NCBI GenBank assembly: GCA_030684575.1
Contig: JAUXVD010000003.1
Location: forward strand, 248,001-312,000
DNA length: 64,000 nucleotides
Reading direction: 5' to 3'
From: Nitrospirota bacterium
GTDB taxonomy: Bacteria; Nitrospirota; Nitrospiria; Nitrospirales; Nitrospiraceae
This document shows positions 53,117-62,039 of the stretch, one piece after another (position 1 is the first letter of the stretch; every line of letters starts with the position of its first letter). Under the pieces are notes generated by a model. It searched no databases. It worked only from the letters and a program-made list of their open reading frames with translations, and was not told the DNA's origin. The position numbers and the translations under genes were made by a program.

Positions 53117-55458
53117 AACAGGACACCATCGTTCGCCTGCGCATCACCGTGGAGGGAACGGTCCAGGGGGTCGGATTCAGGCCGTTCACCTATCGCGTAG
53201 CGCAGGAACTGGGAGTGGCCGGATGGGTGATGAACAGCGCTCATGGGGCAGTACTGGAACTTGAGGGGCCGGTTGCTGTGGTGGAGACCTTTCTCGCGCG
53301 CCTGCAATCAGAAGCGCCGGCGGCGGCGAAGGTGGACCGGCTGACCGTAGGACCCGCGAATCCGATGGGAGCGACTGTATTTGAGATTCGAGCCAGCGAA
53401 GGTGCTGGTGTGCGGCGTTTGGTGGTGCCACCGGACCTTGCGACCTGTGCCGATTGTCTGGGCGAGATGCGCGATCCGATGGATCGGCGCTTCCGCTATC
53501 CCTTTCTCACCTGCACCCAATGTGGCCCACGATTCAGCCTCATCACGGACATTCCCTATGACCGCGCCAACAGCACGATGAGCGGGTTCCTCCTGTGCCG
53601 GGATTGCCAGGCTGAGTATGACGATCACCGGAATCGTCGCTTTCATGCCGAACCGATCGCCTGTCCAGTGTGTGGTCCTCGATTGGCCCTGTGGAATATT
53701 CAGGGAGAAGAGGTGGCCCGTGAGCAGGAAGCGTTGCAGCAGGCCTGCGAGATCATTCGGAACGGCGGGATCCTCGCGGTCAAGGGAGTCGGAGGATTTC
53801 AGTTGTGGGTGGATGCCTGCTCGGAATCAGCGGTGCAACGGCTACGCCTGCGCAAAATGAGACCGGATAAACCCTTTGCGGTCTTGTTCCCCTCTATGTC
53901 CGCTGTGCAGACATCATGCGGCCTGAGTCAGGAGGAAGAAGGAGTACTGCTCTCTCCCGAATCGCCGATTGTGCTGCTGCGACAGAGCGAACCGTTCGGA
54001 CTGGCTCTATCTGTGTCGCCGGACAATCCTTACGTCGGCGCGATGGTGCCCTACAGCCCGCTCCACTGTCTGCTCATGACTGAGTTGAACGCTCCGGTGG
54101 TAGCCACCAGCGGCAATCGTTCAGACGAGCCGATTGTGATCGATGAACAAGAGGCGTTGGTTCGACTTGCTGGAATTGCCGATGCGTTCCTCGTGCACGA
54201 TCGAGCGATCGCGCGGCCAGTTGATGATTCAGTCGTACGTGTGATCGAAGGCGAGCAGTTGATCATCCGGCGAGCGAGGGGATACGTGCCGCGATCAATC
54301 AGGATACAGGCGCCCCTGATGAACGGACGCGCGATGGTTCCGATCCTGGCAGTCGGGGGCCATCTCAAGAACACGATTGCACTGATGTCCGGCGATCAGA
54401 TCATGCTGAGCCAGCACCTTGGCGATCTGTCTACCCTGGAATCCTTCGAGGCGTTTCATCGCGCCGTTGATGATCTGCAACGGCTGCTCGACGTACAGCC
54501 GAAACTCGTCGCCTGCGATCTCCATCCCGACTATCGATCAACCCTGTTTGCGCAGGAATTCGCCGAGCGCCACGCGGTTCCGCTCGTTCGAGTGCAACAT
54601 CATCATGCGCATGTCGCCGCCTGTATGGCGGAACATGGATTGGATGGCGAGGTGCTGGGCGTCGCCTGGGACGGGTCCGGGTACGGAACGGATGGCAGGA
54701 TCTGGGGAGGGGAGTTCCTTGTCGCAGGGTATCAAGGCTTCAGGCGCCTTGCCCATCTTCGGCCCTTCCGCTTGCCTGGCGGAGAGCTGGCCATGCGTCA
54801 ACCCTGGCGTTGTGCCTTCTCAGTCCTATGGGAAATCTATGGCGAGAGGATGGCGGTTCAGGAACTTGCGGTCCGGCAGGGTGATAGAGAGGAACGCGAC
54901 GTGCTATCGGTCCTCTTGAGGACGGGCATGGCCTCTCCCGAGACCACCAGCATGGGACGACTGTTCGATGCCGTATCTTCACTTGCTGGCTTCCGTGATG
55001 TAGCCAGTTTTGAAGGACAGGGGGCCATGGCCCTTGAGTTTGCCGCAGAACGGTATGAACAGCTTGCTCCAGGTAATGAGACGGGTTATCCATTTCCTCT
55101 CGCACGGGGTGAGGACACCCACGCAATGTGGGTAGCTGACTGGCAGCCACTGATTGAGTCGCTGATACAGGAGAGGCGCACAGGAAGCAGTCCCGAACGA
55201 ATCGCCTATCGGTTTCACCTCGGCATGGCCGATCTGATCGGCCATGTGGCGAAGCAAGCGGCGTTACCGCGGGTGGTGCTGACCGGTGGATGCTTCCAGA
55301 ATGCCCTGTTGCTCCGGCTTGCGCGTCGCCGGTTGGAGCAAGCGGGGTTTACCGTCTATACCCATCGCCTGGTGCCGCCCAACGACGGGGGGCTCTCCCT
55401 TGGACAGGCGGTCGTGGCGGCGCATCGTTCCGGCGGGAAGTGCGATTCAGACGTATGA
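53113..55458 (+). CDS. hypF: Carbamoyltransferase HypF
   Basis: HypF makes the cyanide ligand precursor of the NiFe centre from carbamoyl phosphate, moving a carbamoyl group to HypE. It is 781 aa. Parts in order: acylphosphatase-like (GTVQGVGFRPFTYRVAQEL), two zinc fingers (CADCLGEMRDPMDRRFRYPF, CRDCQAEYDDHRNRRF, CPVCGPRL), YrdC-like domain (GGILAVKGVGGFQLWVDA), and the Kae1-like domain (VQHHHAHVAACMAEHGLDGE). The ATG overlaps hypA's stop. Confidence 0.96.
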   Translation: MKQDTIVRLRITVEGTVQGVGFRPFTYRVAQELGVAGWVMNSAHGAVLELEGPVAVVETFLARLQSEAPAAAKVDRLTVGPANPMGATVFEIRASEGAGVRRLVVPPDLATCADCLGEMRDPMDRRFRYPFLTCTQCGPRFSLITDIPYDRANSTMSGFLLCRDCQAEYDDHRNRRFHAEPIACPVCGPRLALWNIQGEEVAREQEALQQACEIIRNGGILAVKGVGGFQLWVDACSESAVQRLRLRKMRPDKPFAVLFPSMSAVQTSCGLSQEEEGVLLSPESPIVLLRQSEPFGLALSVSPDNPYVGAMVPYSPLHCLLMTELNAPVVATSGNRSDEPIVIDEQEALVRLAGIADAFLVHDRAIARPVDDSVVRVIEGEQLIIRRARGYVPRSIRIQAPLMNGRAMVPILAVGGHLKNTIALMSGDQIMLSQHLGDLSTLESFEAFHRAVDDLQRLLDVQPKLVACDLHPDYRSTLFAQEFAERHAVPLVRVQHHHAHVAACMAEHGLDGEVLGVAWDGSGYGTDGRIWGGEFLVAGYQGFRRLAHLRPFRLPGGELAMRQPWRCAFSVLWEIYGERMAVQELAVRQGDREERDVLSVLLRTGMASPETTSMGRLFDAVSSLAGFRDVASFEGQGAMALEFAAERYEQLAPGNETGYPFPLARGEDTHAMWVADWQPLIESLIQERRTGSSPERIAYRFHLGMADLIGHVAKQAALPRVVLTGGCFQNALLLRLARRRLEQAGFTVYTHRLVPPNDGGLSLGQAVVAAHRSGGKCDSDV

Positions 55459-55503
55459 GGCGGAAACGCTTCGTGAGAAATTGGCCGATGTGAGGGTCGA
55501 CAA

Positions 55504-57234
55504 ATGTATCGTCGTGTGATGGCGTTTGATTTTGACGGAACGTTGGCGGTGGATGGGGTGGTGCCCCGTGATCTCGAAGAGGCGCTCGAACGATGCCGTG
55601 CTGCTGGTTATGCGCTCTTTCTTGTCACGGGTCGGCGTTTCGAGGCCGTCCAGCTTGGCCGCCTCAGCAAGCTGTTTACCGGAGTGGTCTGGGAGAACGG
55701 CGCGGTCTTGGTTCACAGCGCGACCGGTGAAGTCTATCTGCCATTCGGGCAGCTCGAGGATCGCCTCGTGAAAGCAATGAAGGACGCGAAGATTCCCTTC
55801 GAGGAGGGGTTGGCGATTGCGGCCACCTGGGTGCCGCACGACCAGGTGGTATGGCAGGTCCTCGGCGCCCATGGTGGGGGTGCAGTTGTCGAGTATAACA
55901 AAGGGGCCGTGATGATTCTGCCGGCTGGTGCGGCGAAGGGGGCGGGGTTAGAGCGATTGCTTACGATCTGCGGGTTTTCAGCCCACAATCTAGTCGCGTT
56001 CGGCGATGCCGAGAATGATATCTCGATGCTGCGGCTGGCGGAGGTCGCGGTGGTGGTCGGGGATGCCGTGCTGGCAGTTCGAGAGATGGCCGATGTGGTC
56101 GCGGCTGGTCCGGGGCCGGCAGGGGTGCTGGAAATTCTGAATCGGTATCCTTTGGCTGGTAAGTATTTCGATATTCCATTGCGACGCGAGCGGCGGATTG
56201 TGATCGGCCGGGACGGATCGAACAGCGAGGTGTCTCTGCCGGGGTCTCGCCTGGCCGGGCGGAACTTGGGTGTGTTCGGTGACTCAGGCACAGGCAAGTC
56301 CTGGGTGGTTGGACTGTTGGCCGAAGGGCTGCATCGCGAGGACTATCAGGTCCTCCTTGTGGACCCTGAAGGAGATTTCCGCGGGCTCAGGGCTCTTCCG
56401 CGATTCGTCGCATTGGAGGGAGATGGTGTGTCCATGCCGGCACCATCGGCCGTGGCGGCATTGCTGGATACCGGTGGTGTGTCGGCGGTGGTCGATCTCA
56501 GCCGATACCCGGTCGCCATGCGGATCCCCTATGTGGCTGAGCTCCTGCGCGCGCTTCGTCCATTGCGGGAGCGAAAGTATCGGCCACATTGGATTGTCTT
56601 CGATGAAGCGCAGCAGCTGTTCCCGCCGAACGGTGGAGAGGCGGCAGGCTCGGTGATTCCGCTGTTGGACCATGGCGGATGGGCCTTTGTGTCCTATCGG
56701 CCTGACCGCCTTGACCCGATGGTGCTTGGATCCGTGCACCATTGCCTGGCAACTCGAATGGTCGAGCCGGAAGCGGTTCGGGCGGTGAAAGAGCATTGTG
56801 GCGATTGCGGGATTCGTGACGTGAACTTTGCCGAGATTCCTTCCGGTGAGATTCTCTTGTGCGAGGGGCAAGTGGCCCGTTTGCGCCCGGCCCTCCGCAG
56901 GATTCCGCACATCAGGCATTTCTATAAGTATCTTGAGGTTCCGTTGCCGCCTGAGAAGCGATTCTGGTTCCGGGATGCGCGGGAGGCTGTGGGGCACGAA
57001 GCGGCCAGCCTGTACGAGTTCTTACAGATTATCCAGACGGTGCCGCACGCGAGTCTGGAGTATCACGACCATCGGGAAGATTTTTCACGGTGGGCGGTGA
57101 GCGCGTTGGGCGATGCGGACCTTGCCGCGCGTCTGCGGAAGCTGGCGCATCGACAGCTCAAAGGGAAGCAGCTTCGAGAGGCCATCCGGCAAACCGTCGC
57201 GGCGCGCTATGAAGAGCTGAATGCGTTACGCTGA
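55504..57234 (+). CDS. HAD-phosphatase fused to HerA/VirB4-like ATPase, unknown function
   Basis: A 576-residue two-domain protein. Residues 1-205 form a Cof-type HAD hydrolase (FDFDGTLAVDG with Asp9 and Asp11; LFLVTGRRFEAVQLGRLS; FGDAENDISMLRLAEVAVVV). Residues about 225-576 form an ATPase with Walker A GDSGTGKS (259-266), GFRGLRALPR-type body, and Walker B IVFDEAQQLFPPNG (Asp367, Glu368), as in HerA/DUF87-type P-loop enzymes. It sits between hypF and hypC, 45 bases after hypF and 143 before hypC, in the hydrogenase maturation run. No known hyp gene matches. It could be a maturation factor or an unrelated insertion. Confidence 0.8.
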   Translation: MYRRVMAFDFDGTLAVDGVVPRDLEEALERCRAAGYALFLVTGRRFEAVQLGRLSKLFTGVVWENGAVLVHSATGEVYLPFGQLEDRLVKAMKDAKIPFEEGLAIAATWVPHDQVVWQVLGAHGGGAVVEYNKGAVMILPAGAAKGAGLERLLTICGFSAHNLVAFGDAENDISMLRLAEVAVVVGDAVLAVREMADVVAAGPGPAGVLEILNRYPLAGKYFDIPLRRERRIVIGRDGSNSEVSLPGSRLAGRNLGVFGDSGTGKSWVVGLLAEGLHREDYQVLLVDPEGDFRGLRALPRFVALEGDGVSMPAPSAVAALLDTGGVSAVVDLSRYPVAMRIPYVAELLRALRPLRERKYRPHWIVFDEAQQLFPPNGGEAAGSVIPLLDHGGWAFVSYRPDRLDPMVLGSVHHCLATRMVEPEAVRAVKEHCGDCGIRDVNFAEIPSGEILLCEGQVARLRPALRRIPHIRHFYKYLEVPLPPEKRFWFRDAREAVGHEAASLYEFLQIIQTVPHASLEYHDHREDFSRWAVSALGDADLAARLRKLAHRQLKGKQLREAIRQTVAARYEELNALR

Positions 57235-57377
57235 CCGATTTCGGTAAGACAGTTGGACGAATTGTCCTTGCCCTCTTGGCCGTCAGTCACGATACCGGAT
57301 GCCGTCCGACGACATGCGGGGCTTTCTCGGTCAGGCGATCGTTGCGGTATCTTATACGTTTAGCCGAGGTGTCAGAT

Positions 57378-57662
57378 ATGTGTTTAGCGATTCCCGGGCA
57401 GGTTCTCAATATCAAGGACGATCAACTCCGTACCGCGACGATCTCGTTCGGCGGCACCATGAAAGAGGTCTCCCTCGCGCTCGTGCCGGAAGCAATGGTC
57501 GGGGACTATGTGATCGTGCATGTGGGATTTGCCATCAGCAAATTGGATGAGGACGCGGCGAGAAGGTCACTTGAATTGATAGCGCAACTCGATAAGGGAG
57601 AAGCGCAAGGCAAGGGGCCTGAGGCACTGGGCAGGGTCGAGAGATCTGGCCTGTTGCCGTAA
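57378..57662 (+). CDS. hypC: Hydrogenase assembly chaperone HypC
   Basis: A 94-residue chaperone of the HypC/HybG family; the essential N-terminal Cys is present in [20 protein letters not shown]. It holds the Fe(CN)2CO fragment with HypD and hands it to the large subunit. Its middle ([20 protein letters not shown] and [19 protein letters not shown]) is well conserved; the C-terminal 20 residues are variable. An in-frame start at 57276 would bury the Cys and is rejected. It starts a cluster of hypC-D-E. Confidence 0.96.
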   Translation: MCLAIPGQVLNIKDDQLRTATISFGGTMKEVSLALVPEAMVGDYVIVHVGFAISKLDEDAARRSLELIAQLDKGEAQGKGPEALGRVERSGLLP

Positions 57663-57688
57663 GCCACTCGCCGCATACCGAGGCAGCG

Positions 57689-58801
57689 ATGAAGTACGTT
57701 GATGAATACAGAGAGCCTGCGACCGCTGCGGCATTGGCCGAGACGATCAAGCGAACAGTGACCAGGCCTTGGACGATCATGGAAGTCTGCGGCGGGCAAA
57801 CCCATTCGATTGTGCGGTTCGGCCTCGATGCCCTGTTGCCGGCGAAGCTGACCCTCGTGCATGGGCCTGGCTGTCCAGTCTGTGTCACCCCGATCGGCTT
57901 AATCGATCAGGCGCTCCAGCTTGCGTCGTTGCCACGAGTGATCTTCTGCTCCTTTGGGGACATGCTGCGCGTACCTGGCTCGCAGGGCAATCTGTTCGAC
58001 GTCAAGGCTGCCGGGGGAGATGTACGCATTATCTATTCACCGCTGGACGCGCTGGAGTTGGCCCGCGAGAACCCTGACCGTGAGATTGTATGTTTTGCAG
58101 TGGGATTTGAGACGACCGCGCCGGCCTATGCGATGGCGGCGATCCAGGCGCGACGCCTGGGTCTGACCAACTTCAGTCTGCTCGCGGCCCATGTGTTGGT
58201 GCCGCCGGCCATGGAAGCCATCTTGTCTGCTCCAGGCTCGCTCGTGCAGGGTTTCTTGGCGGCCGGTCATGTCTGTACCATCATGGGCTACGAGGAATAC
58301 GAAGACCTGGCGCGACGCTATCGCGTGCCCATCGTCGTCACAGGGTTCGAGCCGATCGACATTCTGGAAGGGATCGCGATGCTCCTGTGCCAACTCGAAG
58401 AAGGGCGAGCAATCGTCGAAAACCAATATGTGAGATCCGTGCGTCGGGAGGGCAACGTGTCGGCCCAAGCGGTTGTGCGAGAAGTCTTCGAGCCAACGTT
58501 GCGCGCATGGCGTGGCATCGGCGACATCCCTCACAGCGGCCTGAAGCTCACATCTGCCTATGCCAACTTCGATGCAGCGATGCGATTTCGTGAGGCACTC
58601 TCACAAGCCGGTCCGGTGGGCGGAGAAGATCCAGACTGTCAGAGTGGTCTGGTCTTGCAGGGCCTGCTCAAACCGCCGGACTGCCCGGCCTTTGCCACGC
58701 GCTGCACGCCGGAGAAACCTCTCGGCGCGCCGATGGTATCCAGCGAAGGGGCCTGCGCGGCCTATTATCGGTATCGACGAAGGAGCGGAAGTGAGTGCTG
58801 A
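57689..58801 (+). CDS. hypD: Hydrogenase formation protein HypD
   Basis: HypD (370 aa) carries a [4Fe-4S] cluster and redox-active cysteines and assembles the Fe(CN)2CO unit with HypC. Motifs: [19 protein letters not shown] (catalytic Cys), [31 protein letters not shown] and, near the C-terminus, [10 protein letters not shown]-type [13 protein letters not shown] and [20 protein letters not shown]. It follows hypC by 26 bases and overlaps the hypE start. Confidence 0.95.
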   Translation: MKYVDEYREPATAAALAETIKRTVTRPWTIMEVCGGQTHSIVRFGLDALLPAKLTLVHGPGCPVCVTPIGLIDQALQLASLPRVIFCSFGDMLRVPGSQGNLFDVKAAGGDVRIIYSPLDALELARENPDREIVCFAVGFETTAPAYAMAAIQARRLGLTNFSLLAAHVLVPPAMEAILSAPGSLVQGFLAAGHVCTIMGYEEYEDLARRYRVPIVVTGFEPIDILEGIAMLLCQLEEGRAIVENQYVRSVRREGNVSAQAVVREVFEPTLRAWRGIGDIPHSGLKLTSAYANFDAAMRFREALSQAGPVGGEDPDCQSGLVLQGLLKPPDCPAFATRCTPEKPLGAPMVSSEGACAAYYRYRRRSGSEC

Positions 58802-59867
58802 CGAGAGTGAGAGACGAATGAAGGACGAAGAATTTCAACTTCAATGCCCGCTGCCGGTCTCCGGTGACCGCGTACTCCTGGCGCATGGTGGCGGTGGCAG
58901 GCTCATGCAGGACTTGATTCGCGAGATCTTTCTCCGTTCGTTCGACAACGAGTTGCTCCGCCAGCTCCACGACGGCGCGACATTCCCGGTCGGGAAGGGC
59001 ACCCTTGCCTTCACCACAGATTCCTACGTCGTGTCGCCCTTATTCTTCCCAGGCGGGAACATCGGAAGCCTGGCGGTGCATGGCACAGTCAATGACCTTG
59101 CCATGTGCGGAGCGATGCCCCTCTATCTCAGCGCAGGGTTCATTCTGGAAGAGGGACTCTCTCTGGACATGCTCAGGAAAGTGGTGGAGTCGATGGCGAA
59201 GGCGGCGGAAGGGGCGGGGGTGCAGGTCGTGACCGGAGATACCAAGGTGGTAGATCGGGGTAAAGGCGACGGGATTTTCATCAACACCGCGGGAATCGGC
59301 GTCGTATCCCCTGGTGTTCGCATTGGCCCACAAGAGATCAAAGTCGGGGATCGAATTCTATTGAGCGGCGACCTTGGTGCACATGGCTTGGCCGTGATGA
59401 GTGTGCGTGAAGGGTTACGCTTCACCGGCGAGATCGAAAGCGACTCGGCGCCGCTGCATCTGCTTGTGCGTGATCTGCTGGAATGCGGAGCATCAGTCCA
59501 TTGCCTGCGCGATCTAACGCGCGGAGGATTGGCGACGGCGCTCAATGAGCTCGCTGCCGGAGCGAAGGTGGGCATGACCGTTGAAGAACGTCGCATTCCT
59601 GTTCGAGAGTCCGTGCGCGGAGCCTGTGAGCTGTTGGGCCTCGACCCCCTCTATGTTGCGAACGAAGGGCGGTTCGTCGCCTTCGTGCCGGACGCGCATG
59701 TGGAGGCATCGTTGGCCGCCATGCGCCGGCACGCAGTCGCACAGCAGGCGGTGCAGATCGGCACCGTCACGGCGGAGCATCCCTCGTTGGTGGTGCTGCG
59801 GACCGTATTAGGCACGCATCGTATTCTTGATCTCTTGTCCGGCGAGCAGTTGCCGCGCATCTGCTAG
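58791..59867 (+). CDS. hypE: Hydrogenase expression/formation protein HypE
   Basis: HypE (358 aa) turns the thiocarbamate from HypF into thiocyanate and donates the CN ligand. It is a PurM-like ATPase with [60 protein letters not shown] and the C-terminal PRIC that bears the essential terminal Cys. GTG 58791 follows AAGGAG and overlaps the end of hypD; ATG 58818 would give 349 aa but has a poor ribosome-binding site. Confidence 0.95.
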   Translation: MSADESERRMKDEEFQLQCPLPVSGDRVLLAHGGGGRLMQDLIREIFLRSFDNELLRQLHDGATFPVGKGTLAFTTDSYVVSPLFFPGGNIGSLAVHGTVNDLAMCGAMPLYLSAGFILEEGLSLDMLRKVVESMAKAAEGAGVQVVTGDTKVVDRGKGDGIFINTAGIGVVSPGVRIGPQEIKVGDRILLSGDLGAHGLAVMSVREGLRFTGEIESDSAPLHLLVRDLLECGASVHCLRDLTRGGLATALNELAAGAKVGMTVEERRIPVRESVRGACELLGLDPLYVANEGRFVAFVPDAHVEASLAAMRRHAVAQQAVQIGTVTAEHPSLVVLRTVLGTHRILDLLSGEQLPRIC

Positions 59868-59930
59868 ACGTCACGACCGTATCGCCTGGGAACGAGAGGG
59901 AGAGCTGCCAATGCCGAGAAAGGGAACTTC

Positions 59931-60023
59931 ATGGAAGGATTAGGCCTTCTGGGATTGTTAGCGGTCATTGTGGGGCTTGTAGGGTTGTTTGTGCTCTATA
60001 AGGGTTGGCGTAAACCGCAGTAA
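59931..60023 (+). CDS. 30-residue single-span membrane peptide
   Basis: ATG 59931 begins MEGLGLLGLLAVIVGLVGLF, then a short basic end VLYKGWRKPQ-stop. GAAAGGGA precedes it. One transmembrane helix with a positive end is typical of small regulatory membrane peptides. Function unknown. Confidence 0.5.
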   Translation: MEGLGLLGLLAVIVGLVGLFVLYKGWRKPQ

Positions 60024-60180
60024 CCGGTTCAAGCCGGGAAGAGAAAGGTGAGGTATGGTAAGACGATTGCCATGGAGGGCCTGGGAAGCTACAGGCTCCG
60101 ATGCGACCTCCATCCGCAGGCGAACGGCGAGTTTCTCACCCTGGATGTTCAGGCATTGTAGCCCATGAGTGGTAGGACGA

Positions 60181-61461
60181 ATGGATTTTGAAGAGATCTT
60201 CTCGGGGTTTCTGATCGCGCTGGGGGCAGGGGCGCTCATTGGGCTGCAACGCCAGCAGTCCAGGGGCGGCGAAAAAGGGCCAGGCGTAGGCGGCGTTCGG
60301 ACTTTTCCTCTCATTGCGCTGGCGGGCGCCCTGTCCGCATTCCTCGCTCAGACCATGGGAATGTGGCCCCTGCTGGGTACCATGCTTGTTGTCGGAGCCT
60401 TTTTGGCCCTGTCACAGTATCAAGAGTCGAGCCGGAGCGCAGATCCTGGAATTACCACGCAAGTGGCGGGCCTGATCACCTTTCTTCTCGGGGTCCTCGC
60501 TCTTGCGCCGGACCTTCCACTGGCGGTCGGTCAGCGCTACCTCCTGATTGTCGCCAGCGCCGGCGCAGTAATGGCCCTGCTGTCGTTCAAGGAACCGCTG
60601 CACCAGGCTGTGGCGCGCATCTCGGACGACGACCTCTACGCAACGGCTAAGTTCGTGGTCCTCACATTGGTCGTCTTACCGCTGTTGCCCAATCGCACAT
60701 ATGGGCCTTTCAATGTGCTGAATCCCTTCAACGTGGCGCTCATGGTGGTGTTGATTGCAGGGATGAGTTTTCTCGGATACATCGCGATGCGGTTGGTCGG
60801 TCCGCGGCATGGGCTTCTCGCAACTGGTATTTTAGGCGGCGTGGTCTCCTCCACGGCCGTCACGGTCAGTCTGGCGATGAAAGCACGGGAGGCGCCGTCG
60901 GTGGTTGCGCTTGCTGCTGTGGCCGCGCTGTTGGCATCGAGTACCATGTTTCTCCGCATGCTCGTGGTGATCGGAGTCGTCGGTCCTGAACTCCTCCCTC
61001 GTTTGGTGTGGCCGTTGGGAGTCATGGGGATCGGCGGCTATGGCACGGCGCTGATACTCTATCTGAAGTCGCGGCGAACTCCTCAGGAAGCTCCTCCTGT
61101 GGCCTATCAAAATCCGCTTGAACTGCGCACCGCTTTGCAGTTTGGCCTCTTCTATGCGGGAGTCATTGTCGTGGCGAAAGGTGCGCAGGTCATGCTCGGA
61201 GACAGGGGACTGTACGCCTCCAGCGTGCTGGCCGGAACGACGGATGTGGACGCCATCACGCTCTCGGTGGTCCGGTTTCACCAGGATGGATTGGACCCCG
61301 GGACTGCCGTGAGCGCCATCATGGCAGCGGTGATGATGAACACGATGGTCAAAGCAGGTCTTGCCGCCTGGTTCGGCGGGTGGGATTTAGGTGCGCGTGT
61401 CGGCCTGGGCTTAGGGCTGGCCTTAGCCGGAGGCATCTTGACGCCATTTTTCAGGCCTTAA
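60181..61461 (+). CDS. MgtC/SapB and DUF4010 membrane protein
   Basis: A 426-residue polytopic inner-membrane protein. The N-terminus is MgtC/SapB-like (FSGFLIALGAGALIGLQRQQ, GGVRTFPLIALAGALSAFLA), followed by a DUF4010 part with GGVVSSTAVTVSLAMKAREA, a conserved motif for this pair, and LAGTTDVDAITLSVVRFHQD with AAVMMNTMVKAGLAAWFGG. About 11 hydrophobic segments. MgtC proteins relate to magnesium stress; this fused type is uncharacterised. The start 60181 is more likely than 60169. Confidence 0.88.
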   Translation: MDFEEIFSGFLIALGAGALIGLQRQQSRGGEKGPGVGGVRTFPLIALAGALSAFLAQTMGMWPLLGTMLVVGAFLALSQYQESSRSADPGITTQVAGLITFLLGVLALAPDLPLAVGQRYLLIVASAGAVMALLSFKEPLHQAVARISDDDLYATAKFVVLTLVVLPLLPNRTYGPFNVLNPFNVALMVVLIAGMSFLGYIAMRLVGPRHGLLATGILGGVVSSTAVTVSLAMKAREAPSVVALAAVAALLASSTMFLRMLVVIGVVGPELLPRLVWPLGVMGIGGYGTALILYLKSRRTPQEAPPVAYQNPLELRTALQFGLFYAGVIVVAKGAQVMLGDRGLYASSVLAGTTDVDAITLSVVRFHQDGLDPGTAVSAIMAAVMMNTMVKAGLAAWFGGWDLGARVGLGLGLALAGGILTPFFRP

Positions 61462-61637
61462 CCGGACGATCATCTGAGAGCTGACATGCGCACAGATTCG
61501 GATGGCGTGGCGTCAGCGTACAGAGGGCATGGCTCTCGCGTGGTCGCCCCTGGCGGTAGTCATTCAGCAAAAATGTTCCGGCTTACGACGTGACGGTTGT
61601 GGGGGGCGGGGTGTGAGGGATACAACGAAACTGACTT

Positions 61638-62039
61638 ATGCCGGTTTTTGAAAGTGTCTTTTACGAAATCGCAGCGCTATTGATGATCGCAGCGGTGTGC
61701 GGCGCGATCGTGATTCGAGACGTGAATCTGGCATTGATGTCTGCGTTGCGCCACCATGGCTATACGGGGCGGGTGGCGGCGACGGCCACGACGGTCGAGG
61801 AGCAAGCAGTGCTGGAACGCGCCGGGGCGCATCTTGTCCTCGTTCCCTATGCAGACGCGGCAGCGCGGGCAATCGATGCGGTGGCCGGCTCGGTCCCGCC
61901 GCCGTCCTGGATGCAGACATCCGCACGACAAGCTCCCGAGAGCATTGTGCCAGAATCGAGCGGGCCGCGACCGGATGAACTCAGTCAGTCGATCCTGCAT
62001 CCGGTCCGCAGGACGGTCCCTCAACAGCCGGAGGAATGA
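61638..62039 (+). pseudogene. Internally deleted CPA2 cation:proton antiporter (N-terminus joined to RCK C-terminus)
   Basis: A 133-residue frame. Residues 1-25 (MPVFESVFYEIAALLMIAAV) match the first segment of KefB-type antiporters. From about residue 27 it turns to the end of a TrkA/RCK NAD-binding domain (RDVNLALMSALRHHGYTGRV, ERAGAHLVLVPYADAAARA). The membrane core and the start of the RCK domain are missing, so an in-frame deletion of several hundred codons is likely. It still reads open and overlaps the UspA start by ATGA, so a peptide may be made; it is not expected to work as a transporter. Confidence 0.5.
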
